DNA of 39,426 nucleotides from Bacteroidales bacterium (GTDB lineage Bacteria; Bacteroidota; Bacteroidia; Bacteroidales; Muribaculaceae): NCBI GenBank assembly GCA_020859845.1, contig JAJBVL010000098.1, positions 1 through 39,426 of the forward strand. Direction: 5' to 3'. This document shows positions 17,392 to 25,456 of the stretch, piece by piece. The translations under genes and the position numbers were made by a program. The number at the start of each line of letters is the position of its first letter. Within the stretch, counting starts at the first letter, position 1. The notes under the pieces are model-generated. The model saw nothing but the letters and a program-made list of their open reading frames with translations. It made no database searches and was not told where the DNA came from.

Positions 17392-18111
17392 ATGCGAGGC
17401 ATCCTTCTCACGATTATATCAGTCTTGGTGGTGGCCGGAGCATTGGTGGCCTACCGCATGGTTGACACCTCCAGCGCTCCTCCGGTGGCCGTCACCCTTG
17501 ATGGTTATCCCGTCAAGGGGGTTGATATATCGTCGCACAACGGCGAGGTTGACTTCGTGGCCATGCGCCGCGCCGGCATCGACTTCGTATTTATCAAGGC
17601 CAGCGAGGGGGGGAGCTTCAAGGATCCTCGATTTCATAAAAACTGCCGAGCAGCCACAGCTGCTGGACTGCGTGTAGGCGCCTACCACTTCTTTCGCTTC
17701 GACACGCCGGGGTATATGCAGGCTCTCAACGTGATGCACTCCGTGCGCCATCGCGAGCTCGATCTCCCGGTGGTTATCGACCTCGAGGAGTGGACCAACC
17801 CCAAGCAACTCACCACCGAGGCTATCATCACCGAGCTCTTTGCCCTGGTTGACTGCCTGGAGCAGCACGGCTACCGAGTGATGCTCTACACCAACAAGGA
17901 CGGCTATCATCGCTTTGTCAAGGGACGACTGGAATACCTGCCGCTATGGCTATGCTCATTTGTGCCCATCAGCCAAGAGATTGACTGGACTTTCCGCCAA
18001 TACACCCATCGAGGCACCATCCCGGGGGTGAAAGAGAAGGTGGACCTCAACGTCTTCAACGGCTCGAGAGACGAATGGGAAGAATGGTGTCTTGACCACC
18101 CCGTCAAGTAG
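17392..18111 (+). CDS. Membrane-anchored GH25 muramidase (lysozyme-type)
   Basis: The 239-residue protein has an uncleaved-looking N-terminal hydrophobic helix (about 4-21) and then a complete GH25 barrel. GVDISSHNG carries the conserved D45, and VVIDLEEW carries the catalytic D130-x-E132 pair; VGAYHFFRF and YTNKDGY are further family motifs. It should cleave the MurNAc-GlcNAc bond of peptidoglycan in the periplasm. The -7 box 5 bp before the ATG suggests a leaderless mRNA. A second ATG at 17458 would remove the anchor and is less likely. Confidence 0.92.
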   Translation: MRGILLTIISVLVVAGALVAYRMVDTSSAPPVAVTLDGYPVKGVDISSHNGEVDFVAMRRAGIDFVFIKASEGGSFKDPRFHKNCRAATAAGLRVGAYHFFRFDTPGYMQALNVMHSVRHRELDLPVVIDLEEWTNPKQLTTEAIITELFALVDCLEQHGYRVMLYTNKDGYHRFVKGRLEYLPLWLCSFVPISQEIDWTFRQYTHRGTIPGVKEKVDLNVFNGSRDEWEEWCLDHPVK

Positions 18112-18157
18112 GCTCAGACAATATTACCCCACGGCGTCGCGTTATATCCTTTAAGGC

Positions 18158-18173
18158 GACCCCTGTGAGGGTC
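18158..18173. other. Weak hairpin after the GH25 gene
   Basis: GACCC-CTGTGA-GGGTC between the GH25 gene and porU; only 5 bp and no U-tract, so a terminator role is doubtful. No consensus promoter for porU was found in 18112-18193. Confidence 0.3.
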
Positions 18174-18193
18174 ATCACATTATACCACAACCA

Positions 18194-21100
18194 ATGATAT
18201 CACATCTACTCCGTCATACTACTACTCGTATAAGCATCGTGGCTTCGCTGCTGGCTTTCCTTGCCATGGCGCCTCAGCTACATGCCTTCTCCACCGACAC
18301 TTACACCACCCAGTCGGTACTCTCCGAGGGCTCCTGGGTAAGGGTAAGCGTGGACGCCACAGGGATACATGCCATCAGCTATAGCGACCTGCGCAAGTGG
18401 GGCTTCAGCAATCCTCAAGCCGTCAACGTCTACGGCTACGGCGGCCAACGCATGAGCGACCGACTATCGCTGGCCAACTATATCGACGACCTGCCTCAGC
18501 TACAATGTGTCCACCAAGGCGAGACGCTCTACTTCTTTGCCTCGGGGCCAGTGACCGTCACGAAGGGCACCGACGGGGTGCTCTACCACACTCTCAACCC
18601 CTATAGCGAAGTGGGCTACTATTTCCTGAGCGATGTAGACGCTACCCAACGCGATATACCCACCGAGGGACGCGCCGAGACGGCCAGCAACTCTATCACC
18701 TCCTTCACCGAGCTGGCGTGGCACGAGCAAGAGCTGGTATCGTATGGCGAATCGGGATGGAAACTCTTCGGCGAAGACTTTCGCTACACCACGTCGGGAG
18801 CCTTCACATTCTCCCTTCCAGGGCTGGTGGCCGGGAGCGAAGCCACAGTGAGAGTAATCTTTGCCTCCACATCCTCCTCATCGGCGTCGCTCAACATTAC
18901 GGCCGATGGCGAAGCTCTCAACGCAGCGTCAATCTCCGCCACATCGAGTTCGAACTACGGTACGCTTACCACAGCCGACCGCAAGTATAGCCCCTCCTCC
19001 ACCTCAACTCGCATACAGCTACAATACGTGCCCAGCGGCACTGTCAGCGCAGCCAACCTCGAAGGCATCGACATCAACTACAAGCGGTCAATAGCCCTTT
19101 ACAACGGCGAGATAACGTTTGATGCCTCACAGACAGGCGTAACTCTCACGGGAGCCGACGCCAACACTCGTGTGTGGGACGTCACCGACCCTCTCAACAT
19201 CATAGAGATGAACCTCCTGGCGAGCGGCGACACTCGCTCGTGGATCAACGACTATACCGGGACAAGGAACTATGTGGGGTGGTCGACCGCAGGGTCGTTT
19301 CCCTCGCCTGTCTACGTGGGGAGCGTTGACAACCAAAACCTCCACGACCGCTCGGCTGGGGTGCCCGACATGGTGATTGTCAGTGTGCGCGAATACTTGG
19401 CACAGGCAGAGCGGCTGGCAGAGCATCGCCGCCAGCAGGGGCTGAAGGTGACGGTGGCCGAGCTGCAAGAGGTGCTGAATGAGTTTGGCTCGGGCGTAGC
19501 CGATGTCAACGCCATACGCCATTACCTTAAGATGCTCTACGACTGCTCGACGGATACGTCGGCTCTTAAATATGCTCTCCTTATAGGGTGTGCCTCCCAC
19601 GACAACCGCGGCCTCACCTCCACCATCAAGGCTCTCAACCTCCCACTGCTGCCAACTTGGCAGAGCGACGAGTCGATGCGCGAGAGCTCATCCTACACCA
19701 CCGATGATATCTACGCCTTCCTGCGCGACGACTCGGGCCAGCGCTTCGCCACCGACGCTCTGTGTATAGGCGTAGGCCGCATACCCGCGCGCAGCCTCTC
19801 CGACATGAAAGAGTATGTCGACAAGGTGATAGCCTACGATGCTCGCACGGGCAACTGGAAAAACCGTGTGTTGATGCTGGCCGACGACGGCGACAAGGCA
19901 GTACACATGACACAAACCGAAAGCGAGATTGAAGCCATGCAAAGCGCGCCACTGGGAGGTAATATCTTGGTGGACAAGGTATATCTTGACGCATTCCCAC
20001 TCAACGCCAGCACTTGCACCGACGGCCGCGAACGCCTACATCGCCTGCTTGGCGACGGCGTGATGTGGTGGAACTACATAGGCCATGCCTCGAAGGGCTA
20101 CATCACAGGCCAAAACGTGATGAACTACAACGACGTCAACAATCTCTCGCTCTCGCAGCCACCTCTGTTTTATGGCGCTACGTGCAACTTCCTGCAGTGG
20201 GACGGTGCCGACCCATCGGGCGTAGAGGTGATGGCTTTCAATCCCGATGGTATCCTTGCGGGTATTAGCGCCACTCGCTCGGCCTACATCTCGGAGAATG
20301 CTCTCTTGAGCAACGCCATGGGCGCGGCCTTGGCCTCTACCGACAGCAACGGGGAGGCACGGAGGCTCGGCGACGTATTCTGCTCGGCCAAAAACACCTT
20401 GTCGGAGCTCAACAACTCGTCCAACTCCAACAAGCTGCGCTACGTGCTTCTCGGCGACCCATCCACGCCAATTCCTCTCCCCTCGCGCTCGGCTGTGATC
20501 GACATGGTGGGCGACGAGGTGGTGACCGACGACGCTACTCCTACCCTGATGGCACGCCAACGCGCTGTAATCAAGGGTTACATCCAGACTTCTGACGGGC
20601 TGACTGACCAAGCCTTTAGTGGCGCTATCACCGCCGTGCTCTACGATGCGGAGCTGACCACCACTACCCTTGGGCGCAACATTGACGACACAGAGGGCGA
20701 GGTGATCAACTTTGAGGAGCATGGCGACATGCTATGGACAGGCCGCGACACAGTAGCAGCAGGCGAGTTTACCCTCACCATAGCGATGCCTACCGACATC
20801 GCCGACAACTTCCGTCCAGCTACGCTTCATCTCTATGCTTTGGCGGCTGATGGGGCCGAGGCTATCGGGTGCTCGCGTCAGCTTTACGTATATGGCTACG
20901 ATGACGAGGCCGAGGACGACACAGAGCCACCCACGGTTGACTATGCTTGGCTCAACCATGAAAGCTTCGTGCAGGGTGGCACGGTGGGCGACAACCCAGT
21001 GTTTATGGCTGGGGTGAGCGACAACGTAGGTGTCAACCTCTCCCTCGCTGGCGTAGGCCACGTGATGACCCTCCGCCTCGACGAGACTACGACCTATGCC

Positions 21101-21583
21101 GACGTGGCCAACTATTACACTCCTCTTGCAGGAGGCGCGTCGGGCACCATCCAATATCCTCTCTCTAATCTCTCGGTGGGCAACCATACGCTCGACTTCA
21201 AGGTGTGGGACACCTCGGGCAACTCTACTACCCACCGCTTGGAATTCTACGTGCAGCCTGGTCACGCTCCCAAAGTATACGACATTTACACCGACGTAAA
21301 TCCTGCCTCTACCGAGGCCAACTTCTACATCACTCACGACCGCCCCGACGCTCAGCTCACCGTGAGCCTCACTATCCACGATATGCTGGGCCGCATGGTA
21401 TGGACCTCAACATCCACAGGTCGGAGCGACATGTTTACCTCAGCGCCAATCACTTGGGACCTCACCGACATGGCAGGACGCCGAGTGCCACGTGGCATCT
21501 ATCTCTACCAAGCCATCGTGAAGGAAGGCGACAGCGCCCCACAAAGTTCCGACGCCAAGCGCATCGCCGTCACCTCTCGCTAA
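18194..21583 (+). CDS. porU: Type IX secretion system sortase PorU (peptidase C25)
   Basis: The 1129-residue protein belongs to the gingipain-like C25 family and by length and architecture matches PorU, the cysteine protease that removes the C-terminal signal of T9SS cargo and joins it to A-LPS at the cell surface. Residues 1 to about 31 form a signal peptide. A beta-rich region follows, then the C25 domain (about 390-755): WWNYIGHASKGYI carries the catalytic H631 and FYGATCNFLQWDG the catalytic C664. The C-terminal 100 residues resemble a T9SS/FlgD-like immunoglobulin fold (GRMVWTSTS ... GRRVPRGIYLY). porV, often next to porU, is not in this window. A simple secreted C25 protease is the alternative, less likely given the N-terminal part. 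Confidence 0.88.
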   Translation: MISHLLRHTTTRISIVASLLAFLAMAPQLHAFSTDTYTTQSVLSEGSWVRVSVDATGIHAISYSDLRKWGFSNPQAVNVYGYGGQRMSDRLSLANYIDDLPQLQCVHQGETLYFFASGPVTVTKGTDGVLYHTLNPYSEVGYYFLSDVDATQRDIPTEGRAETASNSITSFTELAWHEQELVSYGESGWKLFGEDFRYTTSGAFTFSLPGLVAGSEATVRVIFASTSSSSASLNITADGEALNAASISATSSSNYGTLTTADRKYSPSSTSTRIQLQYVPSGTVSAANLEGIDINYKRSIALYNGEITFDASQTGVTLTGADANTRVWDVTDPLNIIEMNLLASGDTRSWINDYTGTRNYVGWSTAGSFPSPVYVGSVDNQNLHDRSAGVPDMVIVSVREYLAQAERLAEHRRQQGLKVTVAELQEVLNEFGSGVADVNAIRHYLKMLYDCSTDTSALKYALLIGCASHDNRGLTSTIKALNLPLLPTWQSDESMRESSSYTTDDIYAFLRDDSGQRFATDALCIGVGRIPARSLSDMKEYVDKVIAYDARTGNWKNRVLMLADDGDKAVHMTQTESEIEAMQSAPLGGNILVDKVYLDAFPLNASTCTDGRERLHRLLGDGVMWWNYIGHASKGYITGQNVMNYNDVNNLSLSQPPLFYGATCNFLQWDGADPSGVEVMAFNPDGILAGISATRSAYISENALLSNAMGAALASTDSNGEARRLGDVFCSAKNTLSELNNSSNSNKLRYVLLGDPSTPIPLPSRSAVIDMVGDEVVTDDATPTLMARQRAVIKGYIQTSDGLTDQAFSGAITAVLYDAELTTTTLGRNIDDTEGEVINFEEHGDMLWTGRDTVAAGEFTLTIAMPTDIADNFRPATLHLYALAADGAEAIGCSRQLYVYGYDDEAEDDTEPPTVDYAWLNHESFVQGGTVGDNPVFMAGVSDNVGVNLSLAGVGHVMTLRLDETTTYADVANYYTPLAGGASGTIQYPLSNLSVGNHTLDFKVWDTSGNSTTHRLEFYVQPGHAPKVYDIYTDVNPASTEANFYITHDRPDAQLTVSLTIHDMLGRMVWTSTSTGRSDMFTSAPITWDLTDMAGRRVPRGIYLYQAIVKEGDSAPQSSDAKRIAVTSR

Positions 21584-21656
21584 GAGATGTAACCTTCTAC
21601 TCTTCTTGCGATTATCTGGCCACCAAAAAATATTTGCTAAAAATGTTGGCAAAAAA

Positions 21657-21688
21657 TTTGGCCATGTCGGAAATAGTGGCTACCTTTG
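21657..21688 (+). promoter_or_regulatory. Consensus promoter of tRNA-Lys
   Basis: TTTG 21657-21660, 20-bp spacer, TACCTTTG 21681-21688. The short leader contains the hairpin GCAATT-GAG-AATTGC (21692-21706). Confidence 0.8.
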
Positions 21689-21722
21689 CATCGCAATTGA
21701 GAATTGCACTTGACAAAGCGTT

Positions 21723-21798
21723 GACTCCGTAGCTCAGTTGGTAGAGCAACTGACTCTTAATCAGTGGGTCGAGAGTTCGAGCCTCTCCGGGGTCACCA
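21723..21798 (+). tRNA. tRNA-Lys (anticodon CUU)
   Basis: The 76-nt gene includes an encoded CCA (21796-21798). The acceptor stem GACTCCG pairs with CGGGGTC (one G-U pair); U8-A9 precede the D stem GCTC/GAGC; the anticodon stem ACTGA/TCAGT encloses loop CTCTTAA, giving anticodon CTT at 21756-21758, which reads AAG lysine codons. The T arm has the usual GTTCGA loop. Promoter and terminator flank it, so it is a single-tRNA transcription unit. Confidence 0.97.
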
Positions 21799-21815
21799 AT
21801 AATAGGCATCTTGCC

Positions 21816-21856
21816 AAAGACACTGAAAATCAGCTGATTTTCAGTGTCTTTTTTTC
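21816..21856 (+). terminator. Strong intrinsic terminator of tRNA-Lys
   Basis: A perfect 18-bp inverted repeat (21816-21833 / 21834-21851; right arm CTGATTTTCAGTGTCTTT) without spacer, running into a T-tract. It isolates the tRNA from the following DUF4143 gene. Confidence 0.9.
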
Positions 21857-21866
21857 AAGGAGAATA

Positions 21867-21898
21867 TTTGGAGATTTTGATTATTATCTTTAACTTTG
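21867..21898 (+). promoter_or_regulatory. Consensus promoter of second AAA/DUF4143 gene
   Basis: TTTG 21867-21870, 20-bp spacer, TAACTTTG 21891-21898; transcription should start near 21905, at the left arm of the inverted repeat that follows. Confidence 0.8.
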
Positions 21899-21902
21899 CT
21901 CC

Positions 21903-21939
21903 GTTTCCCAAAAGCAAAAACAATTCAAGTTTGGGAAAC
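21903..21939. promoter_or_regulatory. Inverted repeat at transcription start of second DUF4143 gene
   Basis: Perfect 10-bp arms GTTTCCCAAA (21903-21912) and TTTGGGAAAC (21930-21939) around 17 nt. The repeat fills the presumed 5' leader between the promoter and the ATG at 21950, so it could be an operator over +1 or an mRNA hairpin. Confidence 0.75.
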
Positions 21940-21949
21940 GACAAAGAAA

Positions 21950-23158
21950 ATGAAACTCATAAGCCGTCCCCATTACCTCGATCAATTAAAAAGAGTTTGG
22001 CACACACCTGATATAAAGATAATATCGGGGATTAGGCGTTCTGGCAAGTCAAAACTATTAAGCGCCTATATAGAGCACATACGCGAGGTTGACCCTACTG
22101 CTAATATCATTAGCATCGACCTTACTAAGATAAAGTTTGAGCATCTTAAAGAATACCATGCTCTAAATGATTATGTGGAGTCTAATCACAAAACAGGGGT
22201 CAATAACTATGTGATGATTGACGAAGTGCAGTTGTGCAAGAGTTTCGAACTGGCAATTAACAGTCTTCATTCAGAAGAAAAATATGATATATATATTACG
22301 GGGTCAAATGCCTTTCTTCTAAGCAGCGATTTAGCAACTTTGTTTACCGGACGCCATATCGATATCCATGTCTATCCTTTCAGCTTCAAGGAATATTGTA
22401 TCTACTTTGATGTAGAAAAAGAGAATATCCAATTGGCCTTGGACGATTATCTTAAAACTGGCGGACTTGCGGGCTCATATCTTTATTCGGAGGAGACAGA
22501 CAAGCAAAGGTATGTGCGGGAAATATATGGCACGATATTAACCCGAGATTTAGTGGATAAATACAGACTGGGCAATCCTGAGATGCTGAAAAAAATCGGC
22601 AATTATCTTATGGACAATATTAGCAATATAGCATCTTCTAGAAATATCAGCAATGCTTTACGAGCTGATGGAAATGAAACCAACCATAAAACAGTGGGTG
22701 CCTATATCAGTTATCTGTGCAACGCATTTGTTTTCTATGAGGCTAAGCGCTACGATGTCAAAGGCAAAACTTATCTCCAATCACTAAGTAAATTTTATCT
22801 TTCTGATACCAGCATCAGAGTGTCCTTATTGGGAAAGCGAAATATGGATTGGGGCCGTATGTTGGAGAACATCGTGTTCGTAGAACTATTGCGGCGAGGC
22901 TACGATGTGTATGTTGGTAAGCTCTACAAGAAAGAGATAGACTTCGTTGCGATGAAAGCCAACGAGAAAATCTATATTCAGGTGAGTGACGAGATTTCCC
23001 AAGATGAGACCTTCCATCGTGAAGTAGAACCTTTATTACAGATACGCGATGCTTATCCAAAAATTCTTCTTGCAAGGACACGCCACGAAGAAAGCGACTA
23101 TGAAGGGATACGTGTTATCGATCTTACTAATTGGTTGTTGGAATATAACGGCATCTGA
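21950..23158 (+). CDS. AAA ATPase with DUF4143-type C-terminal domain, second copy
   Basis: The true start is the ATG at 21950 (402 aa), since the in-frame TTG at 21896 lies in the -7 box. GIRRSGKS (27-34) is Walker A, YVMIDEVQ (D91/E92) is Walker B, and YITGSNA is the sensor region. In the C-terminal domain KEIDFVAM keeps the first acidic residue of the nuclease-like motif but the following strand reads YIQVS, lacking the ExK pair found in the copy at 2667, so it may be catalytically dead. The gene is visibly AT-richer than its neighbours and sits directly behind a tRNA terminator, which suggests acquisition by transfer (inference). Confidence 0.88.
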   Translation: MKLISRPHYLDQLKRVWHTPDIKIISGIRRSGKSKLLSAYIEHIREVDPTANIISIDLTKIKFEHLKEYHALNDYVESNHKTGVNNYVMIDEVQLCKSFELAINSLHSEEKYDIYITGSNAFLLSSDLATLFTGRHIDIHVYPFSFKEYCIYFDVEKENIQLALDDYLKTGGLAGSYLYSEETDKQRYVREIYGTILTRDLVDKYRLGNPEMLKKIGNYLMDNISNIASSRNISNALRADGNETNHKTVGAYISYLCNAFVFYEAKRYDVKGKTYLQSLSKFYLSDTSIRVSLLGKRNMDWGRMLENIVFVELLRRGYDVYVGKLYKKEIDFVAMKANEKIYIQVSDEISQDETFHREVEPLLQIRDAYPKILLARTRHEESDYEGIRVIDLTNWLLEYNGI

Positions 23159-23199
23159 AGCCGGGAAGATAAATAGGTTAAAAAATGCAAGAAAATGAC

Positions 23200-23207
23200 T
23201 AATTTTG
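23200..23207 (+). promoter_or_regulatory. -7 box for MFS gene
   Basis: TAATTTTG fits TAnnTTTG; no clear -33 element is present. It overlaps the in-frame TTG at 23205, which rules that codon out as a start. Confidence 0.5.
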
Positions 23208-23264
23208 CATAAGGGATTTGCATCCTATACCCTTCACCGCATCGGCCTTTTTACTTTTGTATCG

Positions 23265-24494
23265 ATGAATATCCTTCAGAAAGCTCGCAATATATCACAG
23301 CTCCCTACCTTCCACGTGCTGCTGGCCCTGTGTGGCGCCCACTGCATGAACGACATGCTGCAGTCGGTCATCACAGCCGTCTACCCCATGCTGAAGGCGG
23401 AGCTGGGTCTTAACTTTGCAGAAATAGGTCTCATCACGCTCGTCTACCAGATATGTTCCTCGGTGTTTCAGCCAGTGATAGGCTATGCCTTCGACCGTCG
23501 ACCGTTGGTATGGAGCCTACCCTTGGGGATGTGTAGCACCACGCTTGGCATCGTCATTCTTGCCTTTGCAGAGAGCCTTCCCCTGCTCTTGGTGGCCGTA
23601 GCCACCATAGGTTTAGGCTCCGCCACCTTGCACCCCGAGGCTTCGCGTATCACATCGCTTGCCAGCGAGGGACGTAGAGGTATGGCTCAATCGGTATTTC
23701 AGGTGGGAGGCAATCTGGGGAGCTCGCTTGGCCCTCTCTTGGTGGCCCTCATCGTGGCTCCTTATTCACGCCATGCGGTGTTGTGGTTTCTGATAGTCTC
23801 GGCAGGGGCCATCACTGTGATGCAACCCATCTGCCGCTGGTATCGCGGCTATCTGGCGCAGCATCGAGCCAATGGCAGCCGCAGCCGTGGGCCGCTTCTC
23901 CCCCGCCCTCTGTCGCGCGCCAAGACGTGGTGGGCCATCAGCATCCTGCTGGTATTGATCTTCTCCAAGTATGTCTACATGGCCAGCATCACGAGCTATT
24001 ATACCTTCTACGTCATCCAGAAGTTTGGCCTTTCAATCTCCGCCTCTCAACTCTGTCTTTTTGTCTTCGTGATAGCCACGGCTATAGGCACGCTGGTGGG
24101 AGGCCCCTTTGGCGACCGCTACGGACGTAAGGTAGTGATCTGGGTCTCCATCCTGGGGACGGCGCCGTTTAGCCTCCTATTGCCCCACGTCAACCTGTGG
24201 CTCACGATAGTGTTGAGTTTCTGCGCCGGCTTTATGCTCTCCTCGGCCTTTCCAGCCATACTGCTTTATGCCCAAGAACTGCTTCCCAACCATTTAGGGA
24301 TGGTGTCGGGGCTGTTTTTCGGGCTTGCCTTTGGTATCGGAGGTATTGCCTCGGCTGTGCTGGGACATTTTGCCGACACCTATAGCGTGGAGGGCATCTA
24401 TGCCTTCTGTGCCTATATGCCACTGCTGGGCCTCGTTGCGGCCCTCTTGCCACGTCTCACCCAACCTCAATCGCCTAATGCTCCCTCTTCATGA
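23265..24494 (+). CDS. Major facilitator superfamily exporter, fosmidomycin-resistance (Fsr) type
   Basis: The start is the ATG at 23265 (409 aa; MNILQKARN), downstream of the -7 box. Twelve membrane helices can be recognised. CGAHCMNDMLQSVITAVYPMLKAELGL is the typical Fsr beginning, GSATLHPEASRI is characteristic of the subgroup, and GPFGDRYGRK is the MFS loop motif between helices 8 and 9. The family exports small molecules using the proton gradient; the real substrate cannot be deduced. It is a single gene. Confidence 0.88.
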   Translation: MNILQKARNISQLPTFHVLLALCGAHCMNDMLQSVITAVYPMLKAELGLNFAEIGLITLVYQICSSVFQPVIGYAFDRRPLVWSLPLGMCSTTLGIVILAFAESLPLLLVAVATIGLGSATLHPEASRITSLASEGRRGMAQSVFQVGGNLGSSLGPLLVALIVAPYSRHAVLWFLIVSAGAITVMQPICRWYRGYLAQHRANGSRSRGPLLPRPLSRAKTWWAISILLVLIFSKYVYMASITSYYTFYVIQKFGLSISASQLCLFVFVIATAIGTLVGGPFGDRYGRKVVIWVSILGTAPFSLLLPHVNLWLTIVLSFCAGFMLSSAFPAILLYAQELLPNHLGMVSGLFFGLAFGIGGIASAVLGHFADTYSVEGIYAFCAYMPLLGLVAALLPRLTQPQSPNAPSS

Positions 24495-24504
24495 CACCAC
24501 GCAT

Positions 24505-24537
24505 AAAAAGAGACCTCTGGCTCCATCGGGCCAGAGG
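24505..24537 (-). terminator. Leftward intrinsic terminator with no known leftward gene
   Basis: Stem CCTCTGGC (24514-24521) / GCCAGAGG (24530-24537), loop 8 nt; on the minus strand it is followed by TCTCTTTTT. The U-tract exists only in the minus direction, whereas both neighbouring genes are on the plus strand. Confidence 0.7.
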
Positions 24538-24742
24538 CGCTCATCGTCCACTCTGAGGGGAATTGATTTTGGTCTGATAGCTGGACTTCCGAGGGAGACA
24601 GCACGGCGTCGGCAATGTCACCCAAGTGCGCCACTCTCAGCACCTTACAACATCACGTGTCAGGCGCTTGGGGAGAGCACGACGCTCACTGTAGAGCTTG
24701 CCGGCTTCTGTGGGGCAAGCTTAGCAGGAATCTTGGTTATCC
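24505..24742 (-). ncRNA. Candidate structured small RNA, about 235 nt
   Basis: The 336-nt gap between the MFS gene and purN has no convincing protein gene. On the minus strand it contains a -7 box (TAACTTTG, 24755-24748), several helices and an intrinsic terminator. The helices in 5' to 3' order are a small CTTGG/CCAAG hairpin; GCTTGCC/GGCAAGC; and a long arm made of ACAG/CTGT, GCGTCG/CGACGC and CCCAAGCGCC/GGCGCACTTGGG separated by internal loops. The -33 box is poor. The size and long interrupted arm would allow a 6S-like RNA, but I see no sequence signature that proves this, and it could be a new family. On the plus strand the same DNA would be the purN leader, so a leader element is the alternative. 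Confidence 0.5.
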
Positions 24743-24747
24743 AAGGG

Positions 24748-24755
24748 CAAAGTTA
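24748..24755 (-). promoter_or_regulatory. -7 box for candidate small RNA
   Basis: CAAAGTTA on the plus strand reads TAACTTTG on the minus strand, the same box used by the GH20, binding-protein and DUF4143 promoters in this window. No TTTG is seen at -33. Confidence 0.5.
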
Positions 24756-24830
24756 AGAAAAATATTTCATAATATTATACCTCTACTCCAAATTAACATA
24801 TACCAACCCATAACAAATACTCATCTCAAT

Positions 24831-25415
24831 ATGAAGCGCATAGCAATCTTTGCATCTGGAGGTGGCACCAACGCCGAGGCTATCGCTCGCCACTTCAAGG
24901 ACCATCCCTCAATCCACGTGGCGCTGGTGGTTTGTAATCGCCGCGTGGCAGGAGTGTATCAACGCATGTCCCCGTTGGGGGTGCCGTGCAAGTGGTTTGG
25001 CGCGCAGGAATGGCGCCCGGAGGCACAGGGAGGCCTTGGCGGCAAGAACGTTCTGGAACTGTTGCGTCGCGAGAAAATCGACTTGGTAGTCCTGGCCGGT
25101 TTCCTGGCTTACATTCCCGAAGCCCTGACACAAGGGTATAAAGACAAGATGGTCAACATCCATCCCTCGCTGCTCCCGCTCCATGGAGGACCAGGAATGT
25201 GGGGCCACCATGTACACGAGGACGTATTGCGCTGCGGCGACCGCCGAAGCGGCATCACTATCCACCGCGTCAGCGAGGTGGTGGATGGAGGGGAGATACT
25301 GTTCCAAGCCTCGTGTCCGGTGATGGCCGACGACACGCCCGACAGTCTCGCCGAGCGTGTCCACCATCTAGAATACGTCTATTATCCGCAAGTGATAGAG
25401 CGGCTCTTGGCCTAA
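24831..25415 (+). CDS. purN: Phosphoribosylglycinamide formyltransferase 1
   Basis: The ATG at 24831 starts a 194-residue protein; the longer open frame to 24615 has no family support. It transfers a formyl group from 10-formyl-THF to GAR in purine synthesis, in the cytoplasm. IAIFASGGGTNAEAIARHF is the phosphate-binding loop, MVNIHPSLLPLHGGPGMWG contains the catalytic N, H and surrounding loop, and VSEVVDGGEIL contains the conserved Asp. The adjacent prs gene is not linked (about 12 kb away). No rightward consensus promoter was found in the leader. Confidence 0.95.
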   Translation: MKRIAIFASGGGTNAEAIARHFKDHPSIHVALVVCNRRVAGVYQRMSPLGVPCKWFGAQEWRPEAQGGLGGKNVLELLRREKIDLVVLAGFLAYIPEALTQGYKDKMVNIHPSLLPLHGGPGMWGHHVHEDVLRCGDRRSGITIHRVSEVVDGGEILFQASCPVMADDTPDSLAERVHHLEYVYYPQVIERLLA

Positions 25416-25456
25416 GCCACAAGAAGCAGAAAGGAGGCGCTAATAGGGTACGGCTT

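Noticed and set aside
21896-21949. TTG start of the second DUF4143 gene
   Set aside because: It lies in the -7 box; the ATG at 21950 gives the normal N terminus.
24505-24742. Candidate RNA as RNase P (it contains ACAGAA and GGAAGTCC)
   Set aside because: The motifs occur in the wrong order and the length is too short; chance matches are likely.
24615-24830. 72-codon N-terminal extension of purN
   Set aside because: Not seen in PurN; the region better fits a small RNA or leader.
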